Assembly: GCA_036554605.1 (NCBI GenBank)
Contig: DATBMY010000545.1
Coordinates: 1-8,245, forward strand
DNA: 8,245 nucleotides
Reading direction: 5' to 3'
Source of the DNA: DATBMY01 sp036554605
GTDB lineage: Bacteria; Acidobacteriota; Blastocatellia; UBA7656
Under the pieces are notes generated by a model that saw nothing but the letters and a program-made list of their open reading frames with translations, was not told the DNA's origin and made no database searches. The translations under genes and the position numbers were made by a program. Below, piece by piece: positions 1 to 6,106 of the stretch (its first letter is position 1; the number at the start of each line of letters is the position of its first letter).

Positions 1-383
1 TGATAGACGATCTCCAGCCGCCCGACGGTGGCCGCGCTGATGCGGCGTATGAGCGCGGCCGATTGCTCCTGAAGCCCGTAACGCTCGGCCAGTCCTATCG
101 CCGGGAGCGTCAGTATGAATAGGGTCATCAATCGATAGTCGGCAAAAGCGCGGCCTAGCATGTTGATGATGCCTTCGGGGGGGCGAGCCGCGTCCGCCGC
201 GACGGGCTTTGTAAGTAATGGCACGTCGAGCAATAAGCCCTCGTTCGTAAAAAGCGGCAGCCCGGCAACCAGACCCGTGACGAGCGCCGCCGCCACTACG
301 ACTATGGTAGTTCGCATGCGCAGCGCCAGCCCTACCAGGACTATGAGTATCCCGCTGAGCTTTAACAGTTCTCTCCAGTCCAC
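1..383 (-). CDS. DUF969 family membrane protein (putative 5-oxoproline transporter subunit), N-terminal part
   Basis: This is the first 127 codons of an inner-membrane protein that runs off the left edge. The GTG start at 381-383 is chosen because a strong Shine-Dalgarno GGAGG lies 5 bases upstream (389-393). Hydrophobic stretches sit at about residues 9-21, 25-45 and 87-98. The segment TLFILTLPAIGLAERYGL (87-104), followed by an RRISAAT-GR-type stretch (113-122), matches what I remember of the DUF969 family. That family is usually about 230 residues and is encoded beside a DUF979 partner; public annotation names the pair a 5-oxoproline transporter. The partner would lie outside the window to the left. 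Compared with my memory of the family, there is an extra hydrophilic stretch of about 25 residues (45-70) after the second hydrophobic segment. The family call is fairly confident; the substrate is inherited from family naming. Confidence 0.82.
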   Translation of the reverse strand, partial: MDWRELLKLSGILIVLVGLALRMRTTIVVVAAALVTGLVAGLPLFTNEGLLLDVPLLTKPVAADAARPPEGIINMLGRAFADYRLMTLFILTLPAIGLAERYGLQEQSAALIRRISAATVGRLEIVY

Positions 384-388
384 CTTCG

Positions 389-393
389 CCTCC
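389..393 (-). promoter_or_regulatory. Shine-Dalgarno site fixing the GTG start of the DUF969 gene
   Basis: Read on the minus strand this is GGAGG inside GAGGAGGCGAAG, 5 bases before the GTG. No ATG with a comparable site exists nearby, so it decides the start. Confidence 0.8.
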
Positions 394-653
394 TCGTAAT
401 TTGAACTCTTTCGCTTCAGGATGGATGAGCGAGTTTACTTCATAGCAGCCCTGAAATCACGCCTCTCCCCACGGTCTCATAGAGGGCCGCTCCCAGGGAG
501 TTGAATAGAATCTGAATTTTTACAATTATTTTACTTTCTATTAATCTAAATGAAACGAACTCGTAATAAAATATTCACCTCACCGCATGGCCCTGATTCC
601 CATGGTTTCAACCCTTAAAGAACGTGGTCTCTTATATGGCCCGATCTAAGATT

Positions 654-660
654 AAAGGAG
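654..660 (+). promoter_or_regulatory. Shine-Dalgarno site fixing the porin start
   Basis: AAAGGAG lies 5 bases before the ATG at 666. The same frame stays open upstream with ATGs at 624 and 636, but neither has a comparable site, and using them would put charged residues ahead of the signal peptide. The site therefore favours 666. Confidence 0.82.
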
Positions 661-665
661 AAGAA

Positions 666-2213
666 ATGCTGGTTATAAGAAAGCCCGGCTTCAAATTCGC
701 TCTCGCGCTCTACTCGATTCTCTGTTTGATCATCATCGCGCCATCCGCGCCGGCTTCGACGCAGGATGGCGGCGCAAAGCCGGTCGAGGGTGAAGAGCGA
801 AACGCGCAGCCCGAAAACGGTTCAAGCTCGACAAAAGCTGGCACGCCGAGCGTAGAGGATCGCTTGCGGGCGCTTGAACAGATAATCGAGCGCCAGCAGC
901 GAGAGATTCAATCACTGCGCGAAGTAATCGAACAAGGCAAGCCCGCGATGGCAAGCGTCAGGACGCCTTCGGTCGAGCCGAGCGCGGCCTCAAGCGTCGA
1001 GGCCTCCCCTTCCCAGACCTCCGGCAAAAGCGATACGGCGGCGGCCGAGGCTCAGAAGAAGGTTGACGATCTTCATCGAAAGTTCGGCTCCCTGCGCTTC
1101 AGCGGCGACATAAGGTTTCGCGTCGAGCCGTTTCATAACCAGGGTTTCGATAGCCCTGCCGAGGCGCCCTCGCGAACCCGCCTGCGGATTCGCGCGCGGC
1201 TTGGGCTCGACGGGGCGCTCGGCAGAAACTTCGATTATGGATTCCGCATAGCGACGGGAACCTACACCGACCCCATCAGCACCAATCAGACGCTCACCGA
1301 TTTCTTCGAGCGCAAGCCATTCGCGCTTGAGCGCGCTTTCATCCGCTACGACACGAAGACCGACGATGTAGGCGTGCAGTTGATTGCCGGCAAGTTCGAG
1401 CCTACGTTCCGCCGAACACAGATGGTTTGGGATGACGACGTGAATGTGGAGGGCGCTTCGGAGGCTCTCTATTTTAAAACCAAATCAAGCCTCCGGCAGG
1501 TCAAGCTTGTTGCCTTCCAGTTGCCGTTTAACGAGGTTTCGGGCGACAAAGACGCGGTGCTTTACGGCGGGCAGTTCCAGTCCGACTGGCAGGCGGGCGC
1601 CTCGGTCTCGGCGAACGTGAATGTCGCATATTATGCCTGGACCCACGCGGATCAGGTAGTGCGCGGGCTCGGCGCGGCGGCCACCCAGGTCAACGGCGGC
1701 ATATCGAACGGAGCGGGCGTAAACGGCGGGCAGAACGGGTCGCTCGGCACCACAAACAGGATCATCAGAGACGCGATGGGCCGCCCCGTCGGCTTCCTCG
1801 CGAATTTCCACCTGCTCGACGTGCTGGGCAATCTCACCTGGCAGGCCCGCTCTCGCATGCCGGTGACTTTCACGTTCGATTTCGTCCGCAATATGTCGAG
1901 CCGCATCGACGACGAGAGGACGGGTTACTGGGCGGGGGTTCAGGTTGGTCAGACCCGCGAGCCCGGCGACTGGCTCGTTGGCTATACCTACACGCGAATC
2001 GAGCAGGACGCCGTGCTGGTCCCGTTTAACTTCAGCGACATACTTTCATCAAACAGCCGCGCGCATATACCGACGTTCGGCTATCAGGTCGCGCAGGGCG
2101 TAGTCCTTCAATGGACCGGGCTCTTTTCGCAGCGGGTCAATAAGATATTCCCGCTCTCGCCGGTCAACCGTTATTTGAATCGCATGCAGTTCGACGTTCT
2201 TTACAGGTTCTGA
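666..2213 (+). CDS. Putative porin with N-terminal coiled coil (Porin_5-like)
   Basis: This is a 515-residue outer-membrane protein. Residues 1-30 form a signal peptide: a basic start (IRKPGFK), a hydrophobic core, and likely cleavage after APSAPA. A low-complexity Ser/Gly/Glu-rich linker follows. Residues about 62-92 (EDRLRALEQIIERQQREIQ and on) have clear heptad spacing and should form a coiled coil, the kind of N-terminal trimerisation or periplasmic segment found in this group. After a second Ser/Ala-rich linker, the region from about 143 to the end has alternating polar and hydrophobic strands, many aromatics, and a C-terminal FDVLYRF ending in Phe, the usual signal for outer-membrane assembly. 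The start RFSGDIRFRVE and the strand containing AGKFEPTF resemble putative porins of Pfam Porin_5. Neighbours do not reveal the substrate. It appears to be a single-gene unit, since the next gene has its own promoter. Confidence 0.85.
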   Translation: MLVIRKPGFKFALALYSILCLIIIAPSAPASTQDGGAKPVEGEERNAQPENGSSSTKAGTPSVEDRLRALEQIIERQQREIQSLREVIEQGKPAMASVRTPSVEPSAASSVEASPSQTSGKSDTAAAEAQKKVDDLHRKFGSLRFSGDIRFRVEPFHNQGFDSPAEAPSRTRLRIRARLGLDGALGRNFDYGFRIATGTYTDPISTNQTLTDFFERKPFALERAFIRYDTKTDDVGVQLIAGKFEPTFRRTQMVWDDDVNVEGASEALYFKTKSSLRQVKLVAFQLPFNEVSGDKDAVLYGGQFQSDWQAGASVSANVNVAYYAWTHADQVVRGLGAAATQVNGGISNGAGVNGGQNGSLGTTNRIIRDAMGRPVGFLANFHLLDVLGNLTWQARSRMPVTFTFDFVRNMSSRIDDERTGYWAGVQVGQTREPGDWLVGYTYTRIEQDAVLVPFNFSDILSSNSRAHIPTFGYQVAQGVVLQWTGLFSQRVNKIFPLSPVNRYLNRMQFDVLYRF

Positions 2214-2237
2214 GGCGCGCGATAGCAACCGGATTGA

Positions 2238-2266
2238 TTGACACCCGCCGGGCTGTCTCGTATAGT
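2238..2266 (+). promoter_or_regulatory. Sigma70-type promoter of the SDR gene
   Basis: A perfect -35 TTGACA (2238-2243) and a -10 TATAGT (2261-2266, five of six consensus) are separated by exactly 17 bases. Transcription should start near 2272-2274, only about 8-10 bases before the ATG at 2282. The start codon has no Shine-Dalgarno sequence, which fits a very short leader. It lies in the 68-base gap after the porin, so the dehydrogenase can be expressed independently of it. Confidence 0.75.
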
Positions 2267-2281
2267 CGCGCTTAATAATCC

Positions 2282-3049
2282 ATGAGCGAAAACAGCCTTC
2301 AGCGGGTGTTGATTACCGGCGCGTCGAGCGGTATAGGGCGCGCCACGGCTGAACTCTTTCTCGCTTCGGGCGCGACGGTCGCGCTCGCGGGGCGAAGAGA
2401 ATCCGCGCTTGAAGAGGTAGCCGAAGGCTGCAAGGGCGAAGGGCGCGCATTCATCATACCGGCCGACCTCGCAAACGAAAAGCAATCCGAGTCGTGTATC
2501 GAAGAAGCGGCCGGCCGTATGGGCGGGCTCGACGTGCTTGTGAACGCCGCGGGCATACTTAAGTCGGGGCGCATCGAGGAGACATCGCTCGGGCTCTGGG
2601 ACGAGATGATGAACATAAACCTGCGCTCGGTATTTCATCTATGCCAGCTGGCCGTGCCTCACCTGGAAAAGAGTCGCGGCAACATAGTGAACGTATCGAG
2701 CGTCACGGGGTTGCGCGCCTTTCCGGGTGTGCTCGCTTATTGCGTTAGCAAAGCTGCCGTGGATCAGCTGACCCGCTGCATCGCGCTCGAGCTTGCGCCG
2801 AAAGGCATACGAGTAAACGCGGTCAATCCGGGAGTGGTAGTGACTGAACTTCACCGGTCGGGCGGCATGAACGATGAGGCATATGCGCGGTTTCTGGAAC
2901 ATAGCAAGACCACGCACCCGCTCGGGCGCGTAGGCGAGCCGGGCGAGGTGGCCGAACTGATAAACTTTCTTGCTTCAAAGCGCGCGAGCTGGATAACAGG
3001 CGCAACCATTAGCATCGACGGAGGCCGCGCCCTCACCTGCGCCCGCTAG
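2282..3049 (+). CDS. SDR family NAD(P)-dependent oxidoreductase
   Basis: This 255-residue protein is a complete classical short-chain dehydrogenase/reductase, a cytosolic Rossmann-fold enzyme of typical length. The cofactor motif TGASSGIG is at residues 12-19 and NAAG at 88-91. The catalytic tetrad is N113, S140, Y153 and K157 (YCVSK), and NPG follows at 182-184. The end WITGATISIDGG is the usual SDR C-terminus. Arg38 and Arg39 after the second strand suggest a preference for NADP(H). The sequence is FabG-like, but such enzymes act on many alcohols, ketones and sugars and nothing nearby fixes the substrate. The ATG at 2282 is chosen because the frame aligns with family starts and a good promoter ends 15 bases upstream; there is no Shine-Dalgarno site. 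Isoleucine is encoded by ATA in 8 of 15 cases. The enzyme class is certain; the substrate is unknown. Confidence 0.93.
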   Translation: MSENSLQRVLITGASSGIGRATAELFLASGATVALAGRRESALEEVAEGCKGEGRAFIIPADLANEKQSESCIEEAAGRMGGLDVLVNAAGILKSGRIEETSLGLWDEMMNINLRSVFHLCQLAVPHLEKSRGNIVNVSSVTGLRAFPGVLAYCVSKAAVDQLTRCIALELAPKGIRVNAVNPGVVVTELHRSGGMNDEAYARFLEHSKTTHPLGRVGEPGEVAELINFLASKRASWITGATISIDGGRALTCAR

Positions 3050-3187
3050 GTCAGGGGTCAGGGGTCGGGGGCCGGGGGTCAGGGCCGGATAGGGACAGAT
3101 TAAGGGTATAGCGACTCCTTATCTCAAATATGCTATTTCAGATCTGACAGGTTATTTCCCTGACAATCCCCGACCTCCGGCCCCTGA
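3049..3187. repeat. Inverted-repeat element made of G-rich heptanucleotides
   Basis: The left arm starts at the last base of the SDR stop codon. It contains consecutive 7-base units GGTCAGG, GGTCAGG, GGTCGGG, GGCCGGG, GGTCAGG (3049-3083). The right arm (3158-3187), read on the minus strand, gives TCAGGGG, CCGGAGG, TCGGGGA, then TTGTCAGGG, which is the same heptad in opposite orientation. The arms can pair over about 27-30 bases with a few mismatches around a 73-base AT-richer core. The core holds a small dyad, AAATA-TGC-TATTT (3126-3138). The left arm has four closely spaced runs of G on the plus strand and could fold as a G-quadruplex. It may act as a terminator for the SDR or be a dispersed REP/MITE-like or short-tandem-repeat element. 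No coding capacity is seen. Confidence 0.7.
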
Positions 3188-3254
3188 TCTGCCCTCTTGC
3201 CTGTCGGGAGGCCGCGCATGGTAGTATGTCTTCTGCTCAATTTCTATCAGCTCA

Positions 3255-3260
3255 GAGGAG
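3255..3260 (+). promoter_or_regulatory. Shine-Dalgarno site fixing the GTG start of the CXXCH protein
   Basis: GAGGAG lies 8 bases before the GTG at 3269. The open frame extends upstream to a TTG at 3197 and an ATG at 3218, but neither has a good site. Starting at 3269 puts a basic residue pair directly before the hydrophobic signal core. Confidence 0.7.
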
Positions 3261-3268
3261 ACAGGATC

Positions 3269-3535
3269 GTGAGGAGAATAAAGGTTATAGTTTCGCTCGG
3301 CTTCGCTTCAGCCATCATCGCCGTGTTATCGTTTGAGGCAATCGCATATCCGCCTTTTATGACTAAGGCGCGCAAGTACGGGGCAAAGGATTGCACCTTC
3401 TGCCACGTGGAGCCCGAAGGCGGCCCGCCTTGGAACGCGCGCGGCCAGTGGCTTGTGGAAGAGAAGGAGCGTCGCAAGGCCGAGGTCATTGACGTCGACT
3501 GGCTCAAGGAATACAAAGAGAAAAAGGGGAAATGA
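3269..3535 (+). CDS. Small exported CXXCH (c-type heme) protein
   Basis: This is an 88-residue protein. Residues 1-26 look like a signal peptide: RRIK, a hydrophobic stretch, then an EAIA site before YPPF. The mature part is only about 62 residues. It has one CTFCH motif (C42, C45, H46), the signature for covalent heme c attachment in the periplasm. A conserved-looking PEGGPPWNARGQW stretch follows, then a highly charged helix ending DWLKEYKEKKGK. Ordinary class I cytochromes c are longer and supply a Met ligand after the heme motif. Here no Met or His follows C42-H46; the only internal Met is M31, before it. The gene converges on a PQQ-type propeller gene, so it could accept its electrons, which is inference. 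It could instead be a non-heme or metal-binding protein that reuses the motif. The substrate or partner is unproven. Confidence 0.72.
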   Translation: MRRIKVIVSLGFASAIIAVLSFEAIAYPPFMTKARKYGAKDCTFCHVEPEGGPPWNARGQWLVEEKERRKAEVIDVDWLKEYKEKKGK

Positions 3536-3640
3536 AGAATCCGCGCCCGGACAGGAAAAAAATCTGAGCCGGTTTTAGCGTCGAATTTGACACGACTGCC
3601 AGGACAATGAGCCTCGATACTGGTTGGCAGCCGAATCAGG

Positions 3641-3690
3641 TCAAAAGAAAAGAGGCGCGGGGATTAATCTCCTCGCGCCTCGGTCGTTTT
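3641..3690. terminator. Bidirectional Rho-independent terminator
   Basis: GAGGCGCG (3652-3659) pairs with CGCGCCTC (3674-3681), and GGG (3660-3662) extends the stem against CCT (3671-3673) with one G-U, leaving an 8-base loop. Read on the minus strand the stem is followed by TTTTCTTTTGA (complement of 3641-3651), a strong U-tract just past the propeller gene's stop. On the plus strand GGTCGTTTT follows, a weaker tail. It therefore mainly ends the propeller gene and may also stop transcripts of the CXXCH gene. Confidence 0.8.
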
Positions 3691-3705
3691 AGTAAAGACC
3701 GGCGA

Positions 3706-5223
3706 TTACTTCCCATCTATAGAGAAGGCATAGAGCTTATTGTTCGCCTTGCCGATGCGAAGGAACTGGTAGCCTGATCCGACGTAAAGCACGCCGTCGA
3801 CGACCGTCGGGCCGCCGCCGACCGCGCCGCCCGTATCGAATTGCCAGAGTATCTCTCCGCTCAGAGCGTTATAGGCGTATATGTGCCCTTTTGACGACCC
3901 GGCGAATACGAGGCGGTTGTTGGCGGTGCCGGTCACGGTCAACGGGCCGAAATGCGAGCCGCCATCCTGGGCGGGAATCTGCCAGATGATCTTGCCGGTC
4001 GTCCCGTCGAGCGCCGATACAGATCCCTGCTTGTTTTTGTTGGCCGCGTTCGATATGGCGACGTAAAGGCGCTCGCCGTCGGTCGCGTTGCCAAACTCGA
4101 CGCCGCCCAGTTTGCCCCCGTCGCCCACTCGCGTGCTCCAGACGGTCTTGCCGGTGGCCGAGTCGAGCGCCCAGAAATAGCCGCTCTTCTGCCCCGCGCC
4201 CACAAGCTTCTTGCCTCCCGGCCCTTTGAAGTGAAGCGGTATCGCGCCGAAGTCGACGTCTTCGTCGCTGCAATCGGGATCATTCTGGCAACCGAAAGTC
4301 CATATGTCGTTGGGCGTGGTCTGATTCGACCAGACGAGCTTGCCGGTCTTTAGCTCGAGCGCGGCTATGGCGTTTGCTCCCTTGTGCGCCGGCCCGGTGT
4401 ACTGGTTGCCGGTCGAAACATATAGACGATTAGCCGCGGGATCGATCGAGACGGTCGACCATACGGCCGCGCCCGCCGGTCCCACTATCATCACGCCTCG
4501 CTTATTCGGTTTTTGCGGTTTCGGCTCGTCGGGTATCGCAAGCCAGCGCCATATAAGCTCGCCAGTCCTGGCATTGAAGGCCGCGACCCCGCCTCTAAAT
4601 GTGCAGCATTCATATTTCGGGTTGCGCAGCATCGAGCCTTCTTCGTGCGAAGAGACGCCGATATAAATGCGCCCGTCATGATAGACCGGCGAGCTTGTCG
4701 CGACCGTGTCTTTATGCGAATCGATCCTGACCTTCCACTTCAACTGGCCGGTCTTCGCGTCGAGCGCGTAAAGCCGGCCCGCTATATCGCCGAAAAAGAT
4801 CATCCCTTCGGCGTAGGCCGCGCCGCTGCGCGACGAGCTGCCGGCGTCGAACTCCCAGATCTTAGTTCCGGTCTTCGCATCGACCGCATACTCCTTGCCG
4901 TCCCACGAGCCGAAATAGACCACGCCGTTTACGACCGTCGGCTCGCTCGACACGTCGGCCCCGGTCTCGAATACCCATTTCGTCTTGAGCCGCGCTACGG
5001 TCGCGGGAGTGAGAGCTTTTTCGTGTGGATTGTAGTGCGATCCGGCAAGGTCGCGGCCGTACTGAGGCCAGTCGGAAGAGTTCTGCCCATTTGCGCCAGA
5101 CGCGCTCTTAGCGCCGCCTGATTTCGCTTTCGTATTGAGCCGGGAAGTTTGAGCGACGCTCAAAGAAGAGGCCGCGACAAGCACCGCGAGGGCGCAGGAT
5201 ATGAGACGAGACTTCAACCGCAT
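3706..5223 (-). CDS. Exported PQQ-binding-like beta-propeller protein (putative quinoprotein dehydrogenase, PVA-dehydrogenase type)
   Basis: This is a 505-residue periplasmic protein. Residues 1-25 form a signal peptide (RLKSR, hydrophobic core, SLSVAQ). A Ser/Gly/Lys-rich linker to about 50 precedes DWPQYGRDLAGSHYNP, the usual entry to a quinoprotein propeller. At least six blades carry the tryptophan-docking pattern ALDAKTGQLKW or a variant (around 113-123, 152-163, 215-225, 288-298, 351-362, 403-414, 451-460). Adjacent C206-C207 match the vicinal cysteine pair that lies over PQQ in methanol dehydrogenase-type enzymes. The CQNDPDC and DFG elements (312-318, 324-326) and GQKSGYFWALD recall polyvinyl-alcohol dehydrogenases. 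No CXXCH motif is present, so a separate electron acceptor is needed; the convergent CXXCH gene is the obvious candidate. AAAGGAG lies 6 bases before the ATG. It could instead be a non-catalytic propeller. The substrate is unknown. Confidence 0.86.
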   Translation of the reverse strand: MRLKSRLISCALAVLVAASSLSVAQTSRLNTKAKSGGAKSASGANGQNSSDWPQYGRDLAGSHYNPHEKALTPATVARLKTKWVFETGADVSSEPTVVNGVVYFGSWDGKEYAVDAKTGTKIWEFDAGSSSRSGAAYAEGMIFFGDIAGRLYALDAKTGQLKWKVRIDSHKDTVATSSPVYHDGRIYIGVSSHEEGSMLRNPKYECCTFRGGVAAFNARTGELIWRWLAIPDEPKPQKPNKRGVMIVGPAGAAVWSTVSIDPAANRLYVSTGNQYTGPAHKGANAIAALELKTGKLVWSNQTTPNDIWTFGCQNDPDCSDEDVDFGAIPLHFKGPGGKKLVGAGQKSGYFWALDSATGKTVWSTRVGDGGKLGGVEFGNATDGERLYVAISNAANKNKQGSVSALDGTTGKIIWQIPAQDGGSHFGPLTVTGTANNRLVFAGSSKGHIYAYNALSGEILWQFDTGGAVGGGPTVVDGVLYVGSGYQFLRIGKANNKLYAFSIDGK

Positions 5224-5272
5224 CCGATGCTCCTTTCGATTCCACTGTAGCCAGGGGTTTGAGGTGGCAAGA

Positions 5273-5302
5273 ATTCTATTAGAGGGCGAGCGATTCTTTC
5301 AA
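5273..5302 (-). promoter_or_regulatory. Sigma70-type promoter of the propeller gene
   Basis: On the minus strand, TTGAAA (5297-5302) and TAGAAT (5273-5278), each five of six consensus, are 18 bases apart. The predicted start near 5266 gives a leader of about 43 bases containing the AAAGGAG site (5230-5236). Confidence 0.55.
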
Positions 5303-5344
5303 GGAGCTAAAAGCTAACTCCTAGCCGCTCACCTTCAAATCTTG

Positions 5345-5350
5345 TAATAT
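5345..5350 (+). promoter_or_regulatory. Candidate -10 box for a leaderless COG1058 transcript
   Basis: TAATAT sits 7 bases before the ATG at 5358, so transcription would begin at or next to the start codon. The gene has no Shine-Dalgarno sequence, in agreement. There is no recognisable -35 at the right distance (5322-5327 is TAGCCG), so this is weak. Confidence 0.35.
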
Positions 5351-5357
5351 TCCAGCT

Positions 5358-6089
5358 ATGCAACAGAAGACGGCGGCCGTCATCGTAATCGGAAATGAGA
5401 TTCTTACGGGAAAGTCCGAGGACAAGAACGCCAGCTTTCTTATAAAGGAACTCTATACGCTCGGCGTAGCGTTGCGCCGCGTTGTCGTAATACCTGATGA
5501 TCTCGACGACATCTCTGGCGCGGTGCGCGAATGCTCCGAGCGATTCGATTACATATTCACCTCCGGGGGCGTCGGCCCCACGCACGACGATCTGACGATT
5601 GAGGGAGTCGCGCGGGCCTTTAACCGCCGCGTTGTGCGCCACCCGGAGCTTGAAGCCATGCTGCGATCATATTTCGGCGACGATCTGGATGAGGCGCGGC
5701 TGCGCATGGCCGACGTGCCCGAAGGGAGCGACCTCATACGCGAAGGCGGCATGCGATGGCCGGTCCTCGTCGTCGAAAACGCGTTCGTGCTGCCGGGAGT
5801 GCCCGAGCTGTTTCGGGGGAAGTTCGAGGCCATACGCGAGCGTTTCCGCGCCGCGCCGTTTTATACAAAGGCGCTTTACACCCGCGAGGATGAATTCGAC
5901 ATAGCGCCCCGCCTCGACCGCATCGCCGCCGATCATCCAGGCGTAGAGATTGGTTCTTACCCGACCTTCACCCGCGAAGATTATCGTGTAAAGATCACCA
6001 TAGAGTCGAAAGAAGAGGAAGCCGTCGAGCGTGCCCGCGCCGCGCTTGTTGATCTGCTCGACCCTTCTTCGCTCGTTCAAAGCGAATAA
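5358..6089 (+). CDS. Competence/damage-inducible protein A-like, COG1058 (MoCF-fold) domain protein
   Basis: This 243-residue cytosolic protein has the MoaB/MoeA-like molybdopterin-binding fold. GNEILTG is at residues 12-18, the diagnostic TSGGVGPTHDDLT at 68-80, and VLPGVPE at 144-150. These are hallmarks of COG1058, the N-terminal domain of CinA. Full-length CinA is about 410 residues with a C-terminal PncC-type nicotinamide-nucleotide amidase; that domain is absent here and the frame ends cleanly. Members of COG1058 have been reported to hydrolyse ADP-ribose or FAD-type pyrophosphates, and the human FAD synthase N-terminal domain is a relative. The old competence name is therefore not evidence of function. 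The ATG at 5358 has no ribosome site but starts the family sequence exactly (MQQKTAAVIVIGNEIL). The esterase begins 17 bases downstream, so the two are probably cotranscribed. Family certain; activity uncertain. Confidence 0.88.
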   Translation: MQQKTAAVIVIGNEILTGKSEDKNASFLIKELYTLGVALRRVVVIPDDLDDISGAVRECSERFDYIFTSGGVGPTHDDLTIEGVARAFNRRVVRHPELEAMLRSYFGDDLDEARLRMADVPEGSDLIREGGMRWPVLVVENAFVLPGVPELFRGKFEAIRERFRAAPFYTKALYTREDEFDIAPRLDRIAADHPGVEIGSYPTFTREDYRVKITIESKEEEAVERARAALVDLLDPSSLVQSE

Positions 6090-6106
6090 AGCTATCGGGA
6101 CAGATT

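Larger units (their letters stand above)
384..665. other. Divergent intergenic region, AT-rich centre, no gene seen
   Basis: About 280 bases separate the divergent DUF969 and porin genes. The part from about 510 to 580 is much richer in A and T than the rest of the window, as expected for promoter DNA serving one or both genes. I could not settle on a -35/-10 pair: TAAAAT at 567-572 is a fair -10 for the porin but has no good -35 partner. A perfect 11-base dyad, CTCCCAGGGAG, lies at 490-500. It has one central base, so it suits a protein site better than an RNA hairpin. No convincing coding frame or structured RNA was seen. Confidence 0.5.

Noticed and set aside
160..399. A 79-codon plus-strand open frame over the left end.
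   Set aside because: It is antisense to the DUF969 gene, Ser/Thr-rich and low in complexity, as expected for the opposite strand of a GC-rich membrane protein.
3197..3226. TTGCCT followed after 19 bases by TAGTAT as a promoter for the CXXCH gene.
   Set aside because: The spacer is too long and the -10 matches only four of six positions, so it is not distinguishable from chance.
3197..3268. Upstream extension of the CXXCH protein from TTG 3197 or ATG 3218.
   Set aside because: No ribosome site at either position, and the added residues would precede and disrupt the signal peptide. GTG 3269 has GAGGAG at good spacing.
3596..3630. CTGCCA and TGGCAG arms downstream of the CXXCH gene.
   Set aside because: The loop is over 20 bases and no U-tract follows. 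The strong hairpin at 3652-3681 explains termination better.
3869..4666. Several long open frames on both strands inside the propeller gene.
   Set aside because: They are Arg-rich or low-complexity shadows of a clearly conserved gene with a signal peptide and family motifs; none has a ribosome site or recognisable domain.
5303..5321. GGAGCTA-AAAGC-TAACTCC dyad in the divergent promoter region, adjoining the -35 of the propeller gene.
   Set aside because: The arms contain a mismatch (a G-U only on one strand), there is no T-tract, and no known regulator site matches. It remains a weak operator candidate only.
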